Source of the DNA: Mycobacterium sp. 1554424.7 | Lineage (GTDB): Bacteria; Actinomycetota; Actinomycetes; Mycobacteriales; Mycobacteriaceae | Direction: 5' to 3' | Assembly: GCF_001665295.1 (NCBI RefSeq) | Contig: NZ_LZSE01000036.1 | Coordinates: forward strand, 1 to 64,000 | Length of the DNA: 64,000 nt | Shown here: positions 1-8,331 of the stretch, in pieces | How positions within the stretch are numbered: position 1 is the stretch's first letter | How the letters are laid out: every line of letters starts with the position of its first letter | Made by a program: the position numbers and the translations under genes | The notes under the pieces: generated by a model | What the model saw: only the letters and a program-made list of their open reading frames with translations | Told to the model about the DNA's origin: nothing | The model's database searches: none

Positions 1-1
1 T

Positions 2-301
2 GTGCTCTACGCGCGCGATCGCGGCTGCACCAAACCCGGCTGCGACGCCCCGGCCTACCACAGCCAGGTCCACCACGCGCGCGGCTGGAAAACCACCCGC
101 CGCACCGACATCGACGACCTCACCCTGGCCTGCGGCCCCGACAACCGCCTCGCCGAACAAGGCTGGACCACCCGCACCAACACCCACGGCGAAACCGAAT
201 GGATACCGCCGCCGCACCTGGATCGGGGACAGCCACGCACCAACCCCTACCACCATCCCGAAAGATTCCTCCGCAACACCGACGACGACGAACCCGTTTG
301 A
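2..301 (+). CDS. 13E12-repeat family protein, C-terminal HNH nuclease fragment (5' truncated by window edge)
   Basis: The frame is open from the first bases of the window, so only the C-terminal 99 residues are visible. They hold an HNH-type nuclease core: a CTKPGC cysteine pair near the start, a CHVHH-like element (SQVHHARGW), a TDIDDL stretch and the LACGPDNR segment. This layout is typical of the C-terminus of mycobacterial DUF222/13E12-repeat proteins, which are often encoded by repeated or mobile-associated genes. The start lies outside the window. The gene ends 3 nt before the convergent M24 gene. The function of these proteins is not established; nuclease activity is a family inference. 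Confidence 0.85.
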   Translation: MLYARDRGCTKPGCDAPAYHSQVHHARGWKTTRRTDIDDLTLACGPDNRLAEQGWTTRTNTHGETEWIPPPHLDRGQPRTNPYHHPERFLRNTDDDEPV

Positions 302-303
302 CG

Positions 304-1407
304 TCACGGCGCGGTCAGGACGTCGGCGCCGCCGTCGGTGATGTGGACGGTGTCGCGGCGCAGAACCGCGCCGACGCCTTCTTGCCACACATAGCCGGTG
401 ATCGCCAACACCATCCCGGCGTCGAGGCGGGCGTCTTCGGCTGCGGGCGTGAGCGTTTCGGATACGACCGGCGGATCGAACCCCAATCCCAACCCGTGCG
501 CCACGGGCATCGGCGGTATCGGCTCGCGGGCCGCCTGATAGGCGGCGAGCAGGCCGGTCGCGGGCGCGCCAGGGCGGCAGGCCGCAATCATCTTGTCGAA
601 CAATGCATCCGAGCGTCGGAACAGCTCCTGGGCCGAGCCGTTGCCGGCGTCCCCGGCCGCCCAGGTCCGGCCGACTTCGCCGACGTAGCCGTCCGCCAGG
701 GCACCAGCGGCGAAGGCAACAAGGTCCCCGGGCTGCACCTCGCGCTGGCCGCGCCGCCACGGGTGTTCGCGCGAGGTCACCCAGGCGACATCCTGGGTGG
801 CCGGTGTGCTGACTCCGCCCGCGGCCATGGCCTCCAGCGCGGCCCCGGCGAGGGTCCGCTCGGACATCCCGGGCCGCAACTCCCCGGCGGCGGCGGCAAT
901 TCCGCGCTCCGCCACGCGCAGCGCCGGTCCCATCGCCGCGATCTCGTCGGGCGTCTTGATCCGGCGCGCCGTCCGCATCGCCGGCTCGCCGTCGACCAGC
1001 TCGGCGTTGGGGAAGGCCTCCGGCAGCAACGCCGCGAAAGTCGGTGTGATGGCGTCGGTTCCGACCCTGCGCGCCGCCTCGGCCCCGTCGATCTTTTTCA
1101 GCACGTCGATCAGGGTCATCGGGTTCCAGGCCAGCCCGTAGAGGTGGTCGTGCCCGATCTCATCGGGGACGCCCTCGTCGTCGGTGCTGTTGAGGTAGAT
1201 GTCGCCGGTGGCGCGCACGACGACGCACATCGGCCCGAACGGGCGCGTCCCGGCGATCCACAGCTGTGGGGCACCGGTCACGTAGCGAATGTTGGGCTGT
1301 CGCCCCAGCACGAGGATGTCGAGGTCGTGCGCGGCCATCTGGGCCAGCGCCCGTTCCCGACGCCCCGTCCGCAATCCCAGGGGGTCGGGCGAAATCTCAG
1401 TCGCCAT
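304..1407 (-). CDS. M24-fold (creatinase/Xaa-Pro peptidase-like) protein lacking most metal ligands
   Basis: This 367-aa protein has the creatinase N-terminal and pita-bread C-terminal layout of M24 peptidases. Aligned by eye to the active neighbour encoded just upstream, the first metal Asp (WTD) is Ala (AFA), the second Asp is Glu (VGEVGRTW), the conserved His remains (VAHGLG), the TIEP-type Glu is Thr (LAITGY) and the last Glu is Arg (LRRDTV). So four of five ligands are changed and a normal dinuclear metal site is unlikely. Its start overlaps the upstream M24 gene by 11 nt, so the two are probably translationally coupled and may form a heteromer. It is the last gene of the TetR-P450-SDR-M24-M24 operon. 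A non-peptidase role is inference. Confidence 0.85.
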   Translation of the reverse strand: MATEISPDPLGLRTGRRERALAQMAAHDLDILVLGRQPNIRYVTGAPQLWIAGTRPFGPMCVVVRATGDIYLNSTDDEGVPDEIGHDHLYGLAWNPMTLIDVLKKIDGAEAARRVGTDAITPTFAALLPEAFPNAELVDGEPAMRTARRIKTPDEIAAMGPALRVAERGIAAAAGELRPGMSERTLAGAALEAMAAGGVSTPATQDVAWVTSREHPWRRGQREVQPGDLVAFAAGALADGYVGEVGRTWAAGDAGNGSAQELFRRSDALFDKMIAACRPGAPATGLLAAYQAAREPIPPMPVAHGLGLGFDPPVVSETLTPAAEDARLDAGMVLAITGYVWQEGVGAVLRRDTVHITDGGADVLTAP

Positions 1408-2641
1408 AAGGCGAATAGGGGTAGTCGGTGATCGGCGTGTAGCCGTCTTCGGTGATCACCACGATCTCCTCACTCCGATAGCCGCCCGTGCCGTCCTCCC
1501 ACACCACCGGTTCGAGCACCAGCACCATGCCGGGCGCAAAGACGAAGTTGTCGTCGAAGTCCTCACCGAGATCCGTTCCGATCATCGGTGCCTCGGCGGG
1601 ATAGGTCCCGATGCCGTGGCCCAGATAGAAGTGCGGCAGCCACGGCTTGCGCCCACCGTTGGCGGCGATCGCCGCGCGCGCCAGATCGCCCGACGTGACA
1701 CCGGCCTTGGTGACCTCGAGCACCGCGTCCATGATGGCTTTCCACTGCCGAAATTGATCCTGCTGCCGCGGCGAGGGCCGGTCGCCGACCAGCCAGGTGC
1801 GCCCGAAGTCCGAGCAGTACCCGGCGTAGCTGATGCTGATGTCGGTCCACAGCACGTCACCGGCGGCCAGCTCGCGAGCCGAGGGGAGCAGGGGCAGCGC
1901 GAGGTCGCCGTGCGTCGTCCAGACACCCGCCTGCCGCGAGCTCGGCATCACCTGCCAGATGGCCTCGAGCATGTTGGTGGTGGCGCCCAGCTCGAACGCG
2001 CGCCGAACCAGCTTGGCCGACAGGTCGATCTGCCGCACGCCAGGCGCCAACGCCGCTTGCACGTCGACCACGGCCTGTTCGGTGATGCGACAGGCCCGGC
2101 GAAGGCAGGACAGCTCGTCGCGCGTCTTGACCAATTGTGCGGCGCCGAGCACGATCGCCGCGTCCGACGGCGGCCCGCCGGGGAAGAGCGTGGCCGCCGA
2201 TCGGCGCATCGCGCCGGTGAGTTCGTCGACGCCGACGGTCGCGCCCCGCGGGACCAGGTCCGCCAGCGTCCGGGCGAAATCCGCTACGCCGCTGTCGAAT
2301 TCCAGATAAACGGGACCGTGCAGATGGTCGTCGGGCACCGGCGGATCGCGCGGTTCCAGGGACGCCCCGGCGCGAAACGGCATGAACAGATGCGGATGTT
2401 CGTCGTCGGCCAGCACGACGGCCACCGGACGCTCCACGTGCGAGAGGCCCGCGTCGATCAAGGGCCAGCTGGCGCCCGTCGCGTACCCGACATAGCCGTT
2501 CATCAGCAGGATGAGCGCGTCGACGCCGTGGTCGGCCATGGCGGCGCGAATCCGCGCACCGGTCTCGGCGCGCATCCGTACGAAGTCCGGCTCGTCGGGA
2601 ATGTCGACGGCCACGCCGCGGGCGGTGAGCGAGTTCGTCAT
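1397..2641 (-). CDS. M24 family metallopeptidase (Xaa-Pro aminopeptidase/creatinase-like), complete metal site
   Basis: This predicted 414-aa protein begins MTNSLTARG at an ATG 2 nt past the SDR stop; longer in-frame extensions would overlap the SDR gene and look non-coding. All five M24 metal ligands are visible in order: Asp in VLWTDIS, Asp in YCSDFGRTW, His in LGHGIGTYP, Glu in LVLEPVVWEDG and Glu in YRSEEIVVIT. The family cleaves Xaa-Pro bonds or C-N bonds of small amidines such as creatine; the substrate here is unknown. The gene sits downstream of a P450 and an SDR in one operon, so a small-molecule amide or amidine substrate is as plausible as a peptide. It overlaps the degenerate paralogue downstream. 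Confidence 0.9.
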   Translation of the reverse strand: MTNSLTARGVAVDIPDEPDFVRMRAETGARIRAAMADHGVDALILLMNGYVGYATGASWPLIDAGLSHVERPVAVVLADDEHPHLFMPFRAGASLEPRDPPVPDDHLHGPVYLEFDSGVADFARTLADLVPRGATVGVDELTGAMRRSAATLFPGGPPSDAAIVLGAAQLVKTRDELSCLRRACRITEQAVVDVQAALAPGVRQIDLSAKLVRRAFELGATTNMLEAIWQVMPSSRQAGVWTTHGDLALPLLPSARELAAGDVLWTDISISYAGYCSDFGRTWLVGDRPSPRQQDQFRQWKAIMDAVLEVTKAGVTSGDLARAAIAANGGRKPWLPHFYLGHGIGTYPAEAPMIGTDLGEDFDDNFVFAPGMVLVLEPVVWEDGTGGYRSEEIVVITEDGYTPITDYPYSPYGD

Positions 2642-2643
2642 TC

Positions 2644-3612
2644 CTAGATGTCCGGGAACTTCTTGGATCCCGGGTACGTCACGCCGGTGAGTCGTTCGGA
2701 CAGCCGCCACACACGCCCCATCTCGGCCTCGCTGCACGCCGGACCGGGGACACCGGCCAGGGTGACGCCGCCGCCGGCGGTTTCGTAGAGGCCGCGCGGC
2801 CCGTAGTAGGTGCCGCCGCGGGCGTCCGGCGACGCCGCCGCGTAGAGCGTGGGCTTGATGCCTTCGTCGACGTCGAGCCACATGAACGGCAGCACCCGCC
2901 ACGTCAGCCGGGTCAGCCGGGCCTGCAGCGTGGGCCTGTCGCGGCCGTACGACGCCCCGCTGAGCAGGTTGGTCTTGCTCAGCCCGGGATGCGCCGCGTT
3001 GGACATCACGCGCCAACCGCCGAGGCGGCTGCGCCTGTCCAATTCCATTGCGAACATCAGTTGCGCCAGCTTGGCCATTCCGTAGGAGCGCATGGGTCGG
3101 TAACCATGTTGGGCGTTGGGATCGCCGAAGTCGAGGTTTCGCTGGGTTGCGGCGATGCTGCTGACGGTCACCACCCGCGCGGACTTCGCCGCGCGCAGCA
3201 ACGGCAGCAGGTGCCCGGTCAGCGCGAAGTGGCCCAAATGGTTTGTGCCGAACTGTAATTCGAAGCCGTCGCGCGTCTCATGACGCCGCGGCGGCGTCAT
3301 GACGCCGGCGTTGTTGATCAGGATGTCGATCGGCCGGCCCTCCGCGGCCAGCTCCTCGCCCAGCGCCGCCACGCTTCGCAGCGACGACAGGTCGAGATGC
3401 CTGATGGCCAGCTTGGCCCTTGGCGCCTCCCGCCTGATCTCCGCGATCGCGGCCTCGCCCTTAGTCCGGCAGCGAACCGCCATGACCACGTCGGCGCCCG
3501 CGGCGGCCAGCCTCTTCGACAGGCCGAGACCCAGGCCGCTGTTGGCCCCGGTGACGACCGCGTAGTTGCCGGACAGGTCGGGGATCTCGAGGGGCAGGTC
3601 GGGCTTCACCAT
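2644..3612 (-). CDS. Short-chain dehydrogenase/reductase
   Basis: Classical SDR of about 322 aa, resembling the retinol dehydrogenase/protochlorophyllide-reductase-like group. The Rossmann motif TGANSGLG is near residue 20, followed by NNAGVM, the catalytic Ser in VTVSSIA and the YGMAK (YxxxK) catalytic pair. The start at MVKPD overlaps the stop of the upstream P450 gene by 7 nt, indicating translational coupling. The gene stops 2 nt before the M24 gene. It probably oxidises or reduces a hydroxyl/keto group on the product of the neighbouring P450. The upstream in-frame extension was rejected because it lies inside the P450 gene. Confidence 0.9.
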   Translation of the reverse strand: MVKPDLPLEIPDLSGNYAVVTGANSGLGLGLSKRLAAAGADVVMAVRCRTKGEAAIAEIRREAPRAKLAIRHLDLSSLRSVAALGEELAAEGRPIDILINNAGVMTPPRRHETRDGFELQFGTNHLGHFALTGHLLPLLRAAKSARVVTVSSIAATQRNLDFGDPNAQHGYRPMRSYGMAKLAQLMFAMELDRRSRLGGWRVMSNAAHPGLSKTNLLSGASYGRDRPTLQARLTRLTWRVLPFMWLDVDEGIKPTLYAAASPDARGGTYYGPRGLYETAGGGVTLAGVPGPACSEAEMGRVWRLSERLTGVTYPGSKKFPDI

Positions 3613-4829
3613 GTCACGGGAAGCTCGTACACGCCGTAGGCCAAAGTGTCGTGTTTGAAGGGAAGGTCCTCGAGCGGCACGGCCAACCGCAGCGTCGGAA
3701 TGCGGCGCAGCAGGGTCGGCAGGACGATCTGCAATTCCATCCGGGCCAGTTGCTGGCCCACGCATTGGTGGCGGCCGTAGCCGAAGCCGACGTGTGCGCC
3801 GTCCTCGCGGCCCAGGTCCAGCCGGTCCGGGTTGGGGAATCGGCGGGGATCCCAGTTGGCCGGCGCGACATCGAGGATGATGCCCTCGCCGGCCCGGATG
3901 GTCTCGCCGCCGACCTCGATGTCCTCGACGGCGATGCGACGCTGGCCGGTCTGGATGATGCTCAGATACCGCATCAATTCCTCCACGGCTGTGGCGACGA
4001 CCTTCGGGTCGTCGGCGTCGCGCAGCAGCGCCCTCTGCTCAGGATGCTCCAGCAGCGCCGCCACGCTCAGGCTGATCATGTTCGCGGTGGTCTCGTGACC
4101 GGCGATCAGCACGCCGAGCGCCAGCTGCGTGGCCTCGCGCACGCTGAGCTCCTCGCCGTTGACCCGCTCGGCCAGGTCCGACACCAAATCCTCTGAGGGG
4201 CTTTGCATCTTGGCGCGAATCAGGTTGGCCAGGTATTTCGCCAACGAGGCGGCGCCCTGGGCCGTGTCCTCCTCGGTCGCATAGCGCCCGGTGCCCCGTT
4301 GGGCCTGTGCCTGGAAGAAATCGGCGTCCTCGTAGGGGACGCCCAACAACTCGCTGATGACCAACGACGGCACGGGCAGCGCCAGGGTGCTGACGATGTC
4401 GCCCGGATTGGGACCGGCCAGCAGCGCGTCGATGCGCTCGTCGGCGATCTTCTGCACCGCCGGGCGTAGCGCCTCGACCCGCTTGAAGGTGAAGGGTTTT
4501 GACAGCATCCGGCGAAACCGGGTGTGTTCCTCGGCGTCGGAGGTGAACACGGAACGGGGCCGGGTGTGGACCGTCGCCAGCATGCCTTCGTTCCAATGCG
4601 GGTAGCCCGGCAGCCGGTCGTCGACGCTGGTGCGCGAGTCCGTGAACAGGGCCCGGATCGCGTCGTAGCCGTGGATCAGCCAGGGCGTGCTGCCGTCCCA
4701 GATCCGCACCCTGCTCAGTTGCTGGGTGTTGTTGAGCGCCAAGGCCTCCGGCGGCGGCGCGAAGGGGCAACCCGGCGACCGCGTCATCGGAAACTCGGGG
4801 ACGTCGGTGGCGGTCGCGATGTCGGTCAT
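3606..4829 (-). CDS. Cytochrome P450
   Basis: Soluble bacterial P450 of 407 aa. Visible signatures are the I-helix oxygen-binding motif AGHETT, the K-helix ExxR in EELMRY and the heme-binding loop [10 protein letters not shown] with the proximal Cys. The N-terminal [13 protein letters not shown] resembles actinobacterial CYP105/107-like enzymes. The start MTDIATATD overlaps the TetR stop by 4 nt (ATGA), so the repressor and P450 are coupled. No ferredoxin gene is in the operon, so electrons must come from a redox partner encoded elsewhere. The substrate is unknown, and the CYP family needs a database alignment. Confidence 0.95.
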   Translation of the reverse strand: MTDIATATDVPEFPMTRSPGCPFAPPPEALALNNTQQLSRVRIWDGSTPWLIHGYDAIRALFTDSRTSVDDRLPGYPHWNEGMLATVHTRPRSVFTSDAEEHTRFRRMLSKPFTFKRVEALRPAVQKIADERIDALLAGPNPGDIVSTLALPVPSLVISELLGVPYEDADFFQAQAQRGTGRYATEEDTAQGAASLAKYLANLIRAKMQSPSEDLVSDLAERVNGEELSVREATQLALGVLIAGHETTANMISLSVAALLEHPEQRALLRDADDPKVVATAVEELMRYLSIIQTGQRRIAVEDIEVGGETIRAGEGIILDVAPANWDPRRFPNPDRLDLGREDGAHVGFGYGRHQCVGQQLARMELQIVLPTLLRRIPTLRLAVPLEDLPFKHDTLAYGVYELPVTW

Positions 4830-5503
4830 CGTGCTCCTCGGTTGTCGTCCGCCGCGTTCACGTGCACGGGCGCGCGCCACAGGCCGACGATGGCGTCGAT
4901 GAGGCCCTCGCCGGCGACCGGCCAGCTCGAACGCGACCGCGGCCCGTGCTCGGCCAGCGCGCCCTCGTGCTCGGCGCAGGTGTGCATCAGCATGTTGCGG
5001 ACCATCGCGATTCGCTCGGAGCGCACCCGCTTGGGCAGGTCGGGGAGGCAGCGGTTGATGCCGTCGATTGTGCGCACCAGCAGCGGCGACGTCAGCGCAT
5101 CCTTGGTGACGACGTGGCGATAGGTGGGGTCGGCCATCGCCTGGGCGGCAAAGCGCGCGTACCAGCTGGGGGTGCCCAGCGCGGCCAGGTGATCGGTGAG
5201 GGGGCGCACCAGCGCGCCGACCCAGTCGCGGAGCTCGGTCGATTCGCCGATGTCGGCCAGCATCTGCGCGCGCAGCTCCTCGATCGGCTCGCGGTGCTTG
5301 CTCTCGATCGCGCGGAGCAGGTCGGTCCTGGTCCCGAAGTGGTAGCACGCCGCGGCGTTGTTGCCCTGCCCGGCCGCCTCGCTGATCTGCCGGTTGGACA
5401 CCGCGTACATGCCGCGCTCGGCGAACAACACCTCCGCGGCCGACAGGATCGCCTCTCGCGTGCCGGTCGACCTCTCGGAGCGAGCCATTCGTTCGGCGGT
5501 CAT
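4826..5503 (-). CDS. TetR/AcrR family transcriptional regulator of the P450 operon
   Basis: Protein of 225 aa. The N-terminal helix-turn-helix (REAILSAAEVLFAERGMYAVSNRQISEAAGQGNNAAACYHFGTRTDLLRAI) is a standard TetR DNA-binding domain, and the rest is the variable ligand-binding domain. It is the first gene of the minus-strand operon and overlaps the P450 start by 4 nt, so it probably represses its own operon and responds to the P450 substrate or product. The start chosen (MTAERMARSE) precedes the alternative MARSE by five codons. An AT-rich divergent promoter region lies upstream. Confidence 0.9.
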   Translation of the reverse strand: MTAERMARSERSTGTREAILSAAEVLFAERGMYAVSNRQISEAAGQGNNAAACYHFGTRTDLLRAIESKHREPIEELRAQMLADIGESTELRDWVGALVRPLTDHLAALGTPSWYARFAAQAMADPTYRHVVTKDALTSPLLVRTIDGINRCLPDLPKRVRSERIAMVRNMLMHTCAEHEGALAEHGPRSRSSWPVAGEGLIDAIVGLWRAPVHVNAADDNRGAR

Positions 5504-5665
5504 CGGCCCAGTGAACACGGCGGTCGGGATTAAATCAAGCCATTTATTTGACGCCGAGCCTGTAATCCTGCAGGCCCTTACTCGCACTTTGTCTGGAGAT
5601 TTACAGGGTCGGCGATTGTCGGTCCGGACCGAGCCAACCCGACCGGGCCGGAATAGAGTACGCGT
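5504..5665. promoter_or_regulatory. Divergent promoter region between tetR operon and nitroreductase-like gene
   Basis: This 162-bp gap separates two outward-facing genes. Around 5529-5553 is an AT-rich tract unusual for this genome (ATTAAATCAAGCC then ATTTATTTGA) with weak TCAA/TTGA dyad symmetry. It is a plausible TetR operator overlapping promoter elements, but the symmetry is weak and this is inference from position. Confidence 0.35.
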
Positions 5666-6142
5666 GTGAATCCGCTGCAGCGGGTGGCGCGAAACCCCAC
5701 CGCATACCGTTGGCTCGTGCTGAAGGGGCGACCGGTCGCCGAAGGGGTCGAAGCGCTGCTCAGGTTCGCGACCAACGGACGCCTCGGCGTCCTGGACCTC
5801 ACCGGCCTGCCCAACGTCCAGGTCACCACCTCGGGCCGCAAGACCGGCCTTGCCCGCACGGCCACCATGCAATACGTGCCGGACGGGGATTCGCTGATAG
5901 TGGTCGGGTCGAACTGGGGCCGTCCCCGACACCCCTCATGGTCGGCGAATCTCAAAGCGACGCAACGGGTCACCGTTCGCCGGCGCGGGCACCGCTTCGT
6001 GGCGAAGGTGCGGTTGCTCGCCGGCGACGAGCGCGACGAGGCCTGGGGCAGGGTGGTGGCGCACTGGCCGAACTACCAGATCGCCCAGGACCGCGCGGGC
6101 GGGCGCCGGTTTCGCCTGTTCCTGCTCACGCCGACCGGGTGA
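5666..6142 (+). CDS. Deazaflavin (F420)-type nitroreductase family protein (Ddn-like)
   Basis: Protein of 158 aa starting at GTG. It contains the core of the F420-dependent nitroreductase/Ddn split-barrel family: VTTSGRKTGLARTATMQYVPDGDSLIVVGSNWGRPRHPSWSANL, then a variable beta region. Members bind deazaflavin F420 and reduce quinones or nitro compounds; mycobacteria carry many paralogues. It is divergent from the TetR-P450 operon and may share its regulation. It ends 7 nt before the convergent secreted-protein gene. The cellular substrate is unknown. Confidence 0.85.
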   Translation: MNPLQRVARNPTAYRWLVLKGRPVAEGVEALLRFATNGRLGVLDLTGLPNVQVTTSGRKTGLARTATMQYVPDGDSLIVVGSNWGRPRHPSWSANLKATQRVTVRRRGHRFVAKVRLLAGDERDEAWGRVVAHWPNYQIAQDRAGGRRFRLFLLTPTG

Positions 6143-6149
6143 TCGGTGC

Positions 6150-6683
6150 TCAGCGGCGCAGGCCCCGCTTGATCGCGGCGTCCTGTTTCTGGCCGACGCC
6201 GGTCACGAGGTCCGGCGGCACCAACGCGTCGGGCGGGCCGTCGAATTCGAGTTCGGCGAACGCCTTTTCCTCGGTGAACATCAGCACGGTTACGCTTTTT
6301 GACCCGTCGGGCGATGGCCCCGAGATCGTCGTTCCGCCGGTCCCGATCGCGATCGGTTCGGGCACCCCGTGGACGTAGCCATCCGTCGTCGCCTTGGCCG
6401 ATTCCAGGGCGCCGACGGCGGCGGCAGGATCCGGCAGGATCCGGATGCTGTCGTAGATGACACGGCTGCGGTCTTGGGTGCGGAAGGTGATCGTGACGCC
6501 GGGCTGACCGTTCGGGTTGTCGACGGGCGTTGAAGCGCTGAAGCTTTCGGAAGCATCGATGTCGCCCGCCTGGATCAGCAACCCGGTGTAATCGGTCGGC
6601 TCGGCGAGCGCGGTCGCCGCGGATCCGAACTGCGTAATCGCGATTACCAGCGCCGCAGCACCGCAGGGAGCGCCGTGCGCCAT
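6150..6683 (-). CDS. Secreted protein, paralogue of the lipoprotein at 8332-8952
   Basis: Protein of 177 aa with an N-terminal signal-like segment (MAHGAPCGAAALVIAITQFG, then AATALAEP) that lacks a lipobox. The mature part aligns along its length with the lipoprotein three genes upstream. Shared blocks include NPNGQPG, ITFRTQDRSRVI, IGTGGTT, SG.SPD.SK, LMFTEEKAFAELEFDGP and the QKQDAA.K.GL tail. The start shares one base with the beta-lactamase-fold gene stop, so it is the last gene of that operon. The fold is unknown to me. One copy is lipid-anchored and one is released or retained by an uncleaved signal. Confidence 0.85.
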   Translation of the reverse strand: MAHGAPCGAAALVIAITQFGSAATALAEPTDYTGLLIQAGDIDASESFSASTPVDNPNGQPGVTITFRTQDRSRVIYDSIRILPDPAAAVGALESAKATTDGYVHGVPEPIAIGTGGTTISGPSPDGSKSVTVLMFTEEKAFAELEFDGPPDALVPPDLVTGVGQKQDAAIKRGLRR

Positions 6684-7834
6684 CAGGCCGGCCCGAGCGC
6701 GTCGAAAATCAGCTTCCCGTAGGTCGCCATCCGGTCCGAACCGAGAATGCCGGGTCCCATCTTGTTCATGACGTAGGAGACGGTGGTCCGGCGCTCGGGC
6801 CACATCAGCGCCATCGAGCCGCCCCATCCGCCCCAGAAGCAGATCTTCGCGTCGGGAACATAGGGGAGCGCCTCCCTCTGCGGAAGCCCGTATCCCAGGC
6901 CCCACCGCAGCGGCGCGGGCAGCACGAGGTCGACGCCGCTTGCCTGCTCGTCGAAGATCTTCTCGACGGTCTCGGGCTTGAGCAGCCGAACCCCACGAGC
7001 CTTGCCGCCCAACGAAATCACCGACAGGATCGCGGTCAGTGATCGCGCGTTCCCGTGCCCGTTCAGGGCGCCCATGTCGGCGTCGCGCCAGGCCGGCGTG
7101 TTGGCGGCCTCGGCGTTGGGCGGCGGGCCGCTGAAGGTCTTGAGCATCGGGCTGTTCTCGGGAAGCGCCTCGAGGGGCAGCTCCAGGGGAGGCGGCGGGA
7201 CGATCTCCGCGATGCGACCGTAATCGGCACGCGCCGCGCCGATTTGGAAGTCGGCGCCCAGCGGGCCGGCGATTTCGTCGCGGACGAACTCCTTGAGCGA
7301 TTGCCCCGTGACGCGACGTATCACCTCACCGATGAGGTGGCCCTGATTGTGCGCGTGATACCCCGACGCCGTTCCGGGTTCCCACCACGGCGCCTGGGCC
7401 GCCAGGGCCGCCGTGGCCTTGTCCCAGTCGTACATGTCCTCGGTGGCGAAGGGTAGGTCCCAGCCGGACACCCCGGATGTGTGCGACAGGATGTGGCGAA
7501 TCTGGATGTCCCGCTTGCCGTTTGCCGCGAACTCGGGCCAGTAGGCGGCCACCGGCGCGGTCGGCTCGACCAGGCCGCGGTCGATGACCATCAGGGCGGC
7601 CAGGCTGGTGACGGTCTTCGTCGAACTCCACACGTTGACGATGGTGTCCTCGGCCCAGGCGGTCGTCCGCGCGGCGTCCGCGAAGCCACCCCACATATCG
7701 ACGACGGTTTCGCCGTCGATGTCAATGGCGATGCACGCACCCAGCTCTTCTCCGCAGGACAGGTTGTCGGCCAGCGCCGCCCGCACCGCGCCGAAGCGCT
7801 CGTCGCAGTGCCCGTGAATCGCGCTCGTCGGCAA
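6683..7834 (-). CDS. Serine hydrolase, class C beta-lactamase/family VIII esterase fold
   Basis: Protein of about 383 aa. The nucleophile motif SxxK is visible as WSSTKTVTS, the second motif as the Tyr in SGYHAHNQG, and a WGGWGG element near the C-terminus replaces the KTG-like strand. Mycobacterial relatives are mostly esterases or lipases (LipL/EstB type) rather than true beta-lactamases. The TTG at 7834 is favoured because GGAG lies 7 nt upstream and it follows the DUF2231 stop; the longer frame would begin at a TTG at 7882 inside DUF2231. No signal peptide is seen, so it is probably cytosolic. It is sandwiched between a membrane protein and an exported protein. Confidence 0.9.
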   Translation of the reverse strand: MPTSAIHGHCDERFGAVRAALADNLSCGEELGACIAIDIDGETVVDMWGGFADAARTTAWAEDTIVNVWSSTKTVTSLAALMVIDRGLVEPTAPVAAYWPEFAANGKRDIQIRHILSHTSGVSGWDLPFATEDMYDWDKATAALAAQAPWWEPGTASGYHAHNQGHLIGEVIRRVTGQSLKEFVRDEIAGPLGADFQIGAARADYGRIAEIVPPPPLELPLEALPENSPMLKTFSGPPPNAEAANTPAWRDADMGALNGHGNARSLTAILSVISLGGKARGVRLLKPETVEKIFDEQASGVDLVLPAPLRWGLGYGLPQREALPYVPDAKICFWGGWGGSMALMWPERRTTVSYVMNKMGPGILGSDRMATYGKLIFDALGPA

Positions 7835-7836
7835 GG

Positions 7837-8328
7837 CTAGGCTCCGTTGGATTTCTGCAGCCGCGCTATCTCGCCGCCCCAAACCGATTGCGCGCCCGCA
7901 TCGCCCGTGCGGTAGACCTGAATCGTCGACGAGATGCCAACGGCGAGAACGAGTATCGCCGCAACGATATGAGCGACCATCCGGCGCTTGGCGGAGCGGC
8001 GTTCGACGAAACGCAGCACGACGAGCCCGGCGGCGACCACCAGCAGTGCGGCGGCGAAATAGACCATCGACTCGCCGCGCTCGGCGTGTTCCTGCAGGAT
8101 CGCGCTGGGCTTCGTCCTGAGGTCAATCAGCCACTCCCCGGCGTTGATGGTGATGGGCGTGATCACCATCGTGGCCGCGGCCATCGCCACCGTGAACCAC
8201 ATCAGCTGGCCCCGCCGGGCCGCCGGCCACACGCCGCACACGATCTCGAGCAGGGCGGTTAGCGGCACGAACACCACCACCAGGTGCAGCCACAGCGCAT
8301 GCGCGGGCAGGCCGTTGACGACGTTCAT
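7837..8328 (-). CDS. DUF2231 membrane protein
   Basis: Protein of 163 aa with four hydrophobic segments: LWLHLVVVFVPLTALLEIVCGVW, WFTVAMAAATMVITPI, MVYFAAALLVVAAGLVVL and HIVAAILVLAVGISS. The NGLPAHALWLHLVVVFVPL opening is characteristic of the DUF2231 family, whose role is unknown. It lies 3 nt after the lipoprotein gene and just before the hydrolase gene, so all four genes form one operon. Where DUF2231 occurs it is often described as a heme- or redox-linked membrane protein; nothing here confirms that. Confidence 0.85.
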   Translation of the reverse strand: MNVVNGLPAHALWLHLVVVFVPLTALLEIVCGVWPAARRGQLMWFTVAMAAATMVITPITINAGEWLIDLRTKPSAILQEHAERGESMVYFAAALLVVAAGLVVLRFVERRSAKRRMVAHIVAAILVLAVGISSTIQVYRTGDAGAQSVWGGEIARLQKSNGA

Positions 8329-8331
8329 GCG

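Noticed and set aside
6683-7834. True class C beta-lactamase (antibiotic resistance)
   Set aside because: SxxK is present, but the other motifs and mycobacterial relatives point to an esterase; no signal peptide.
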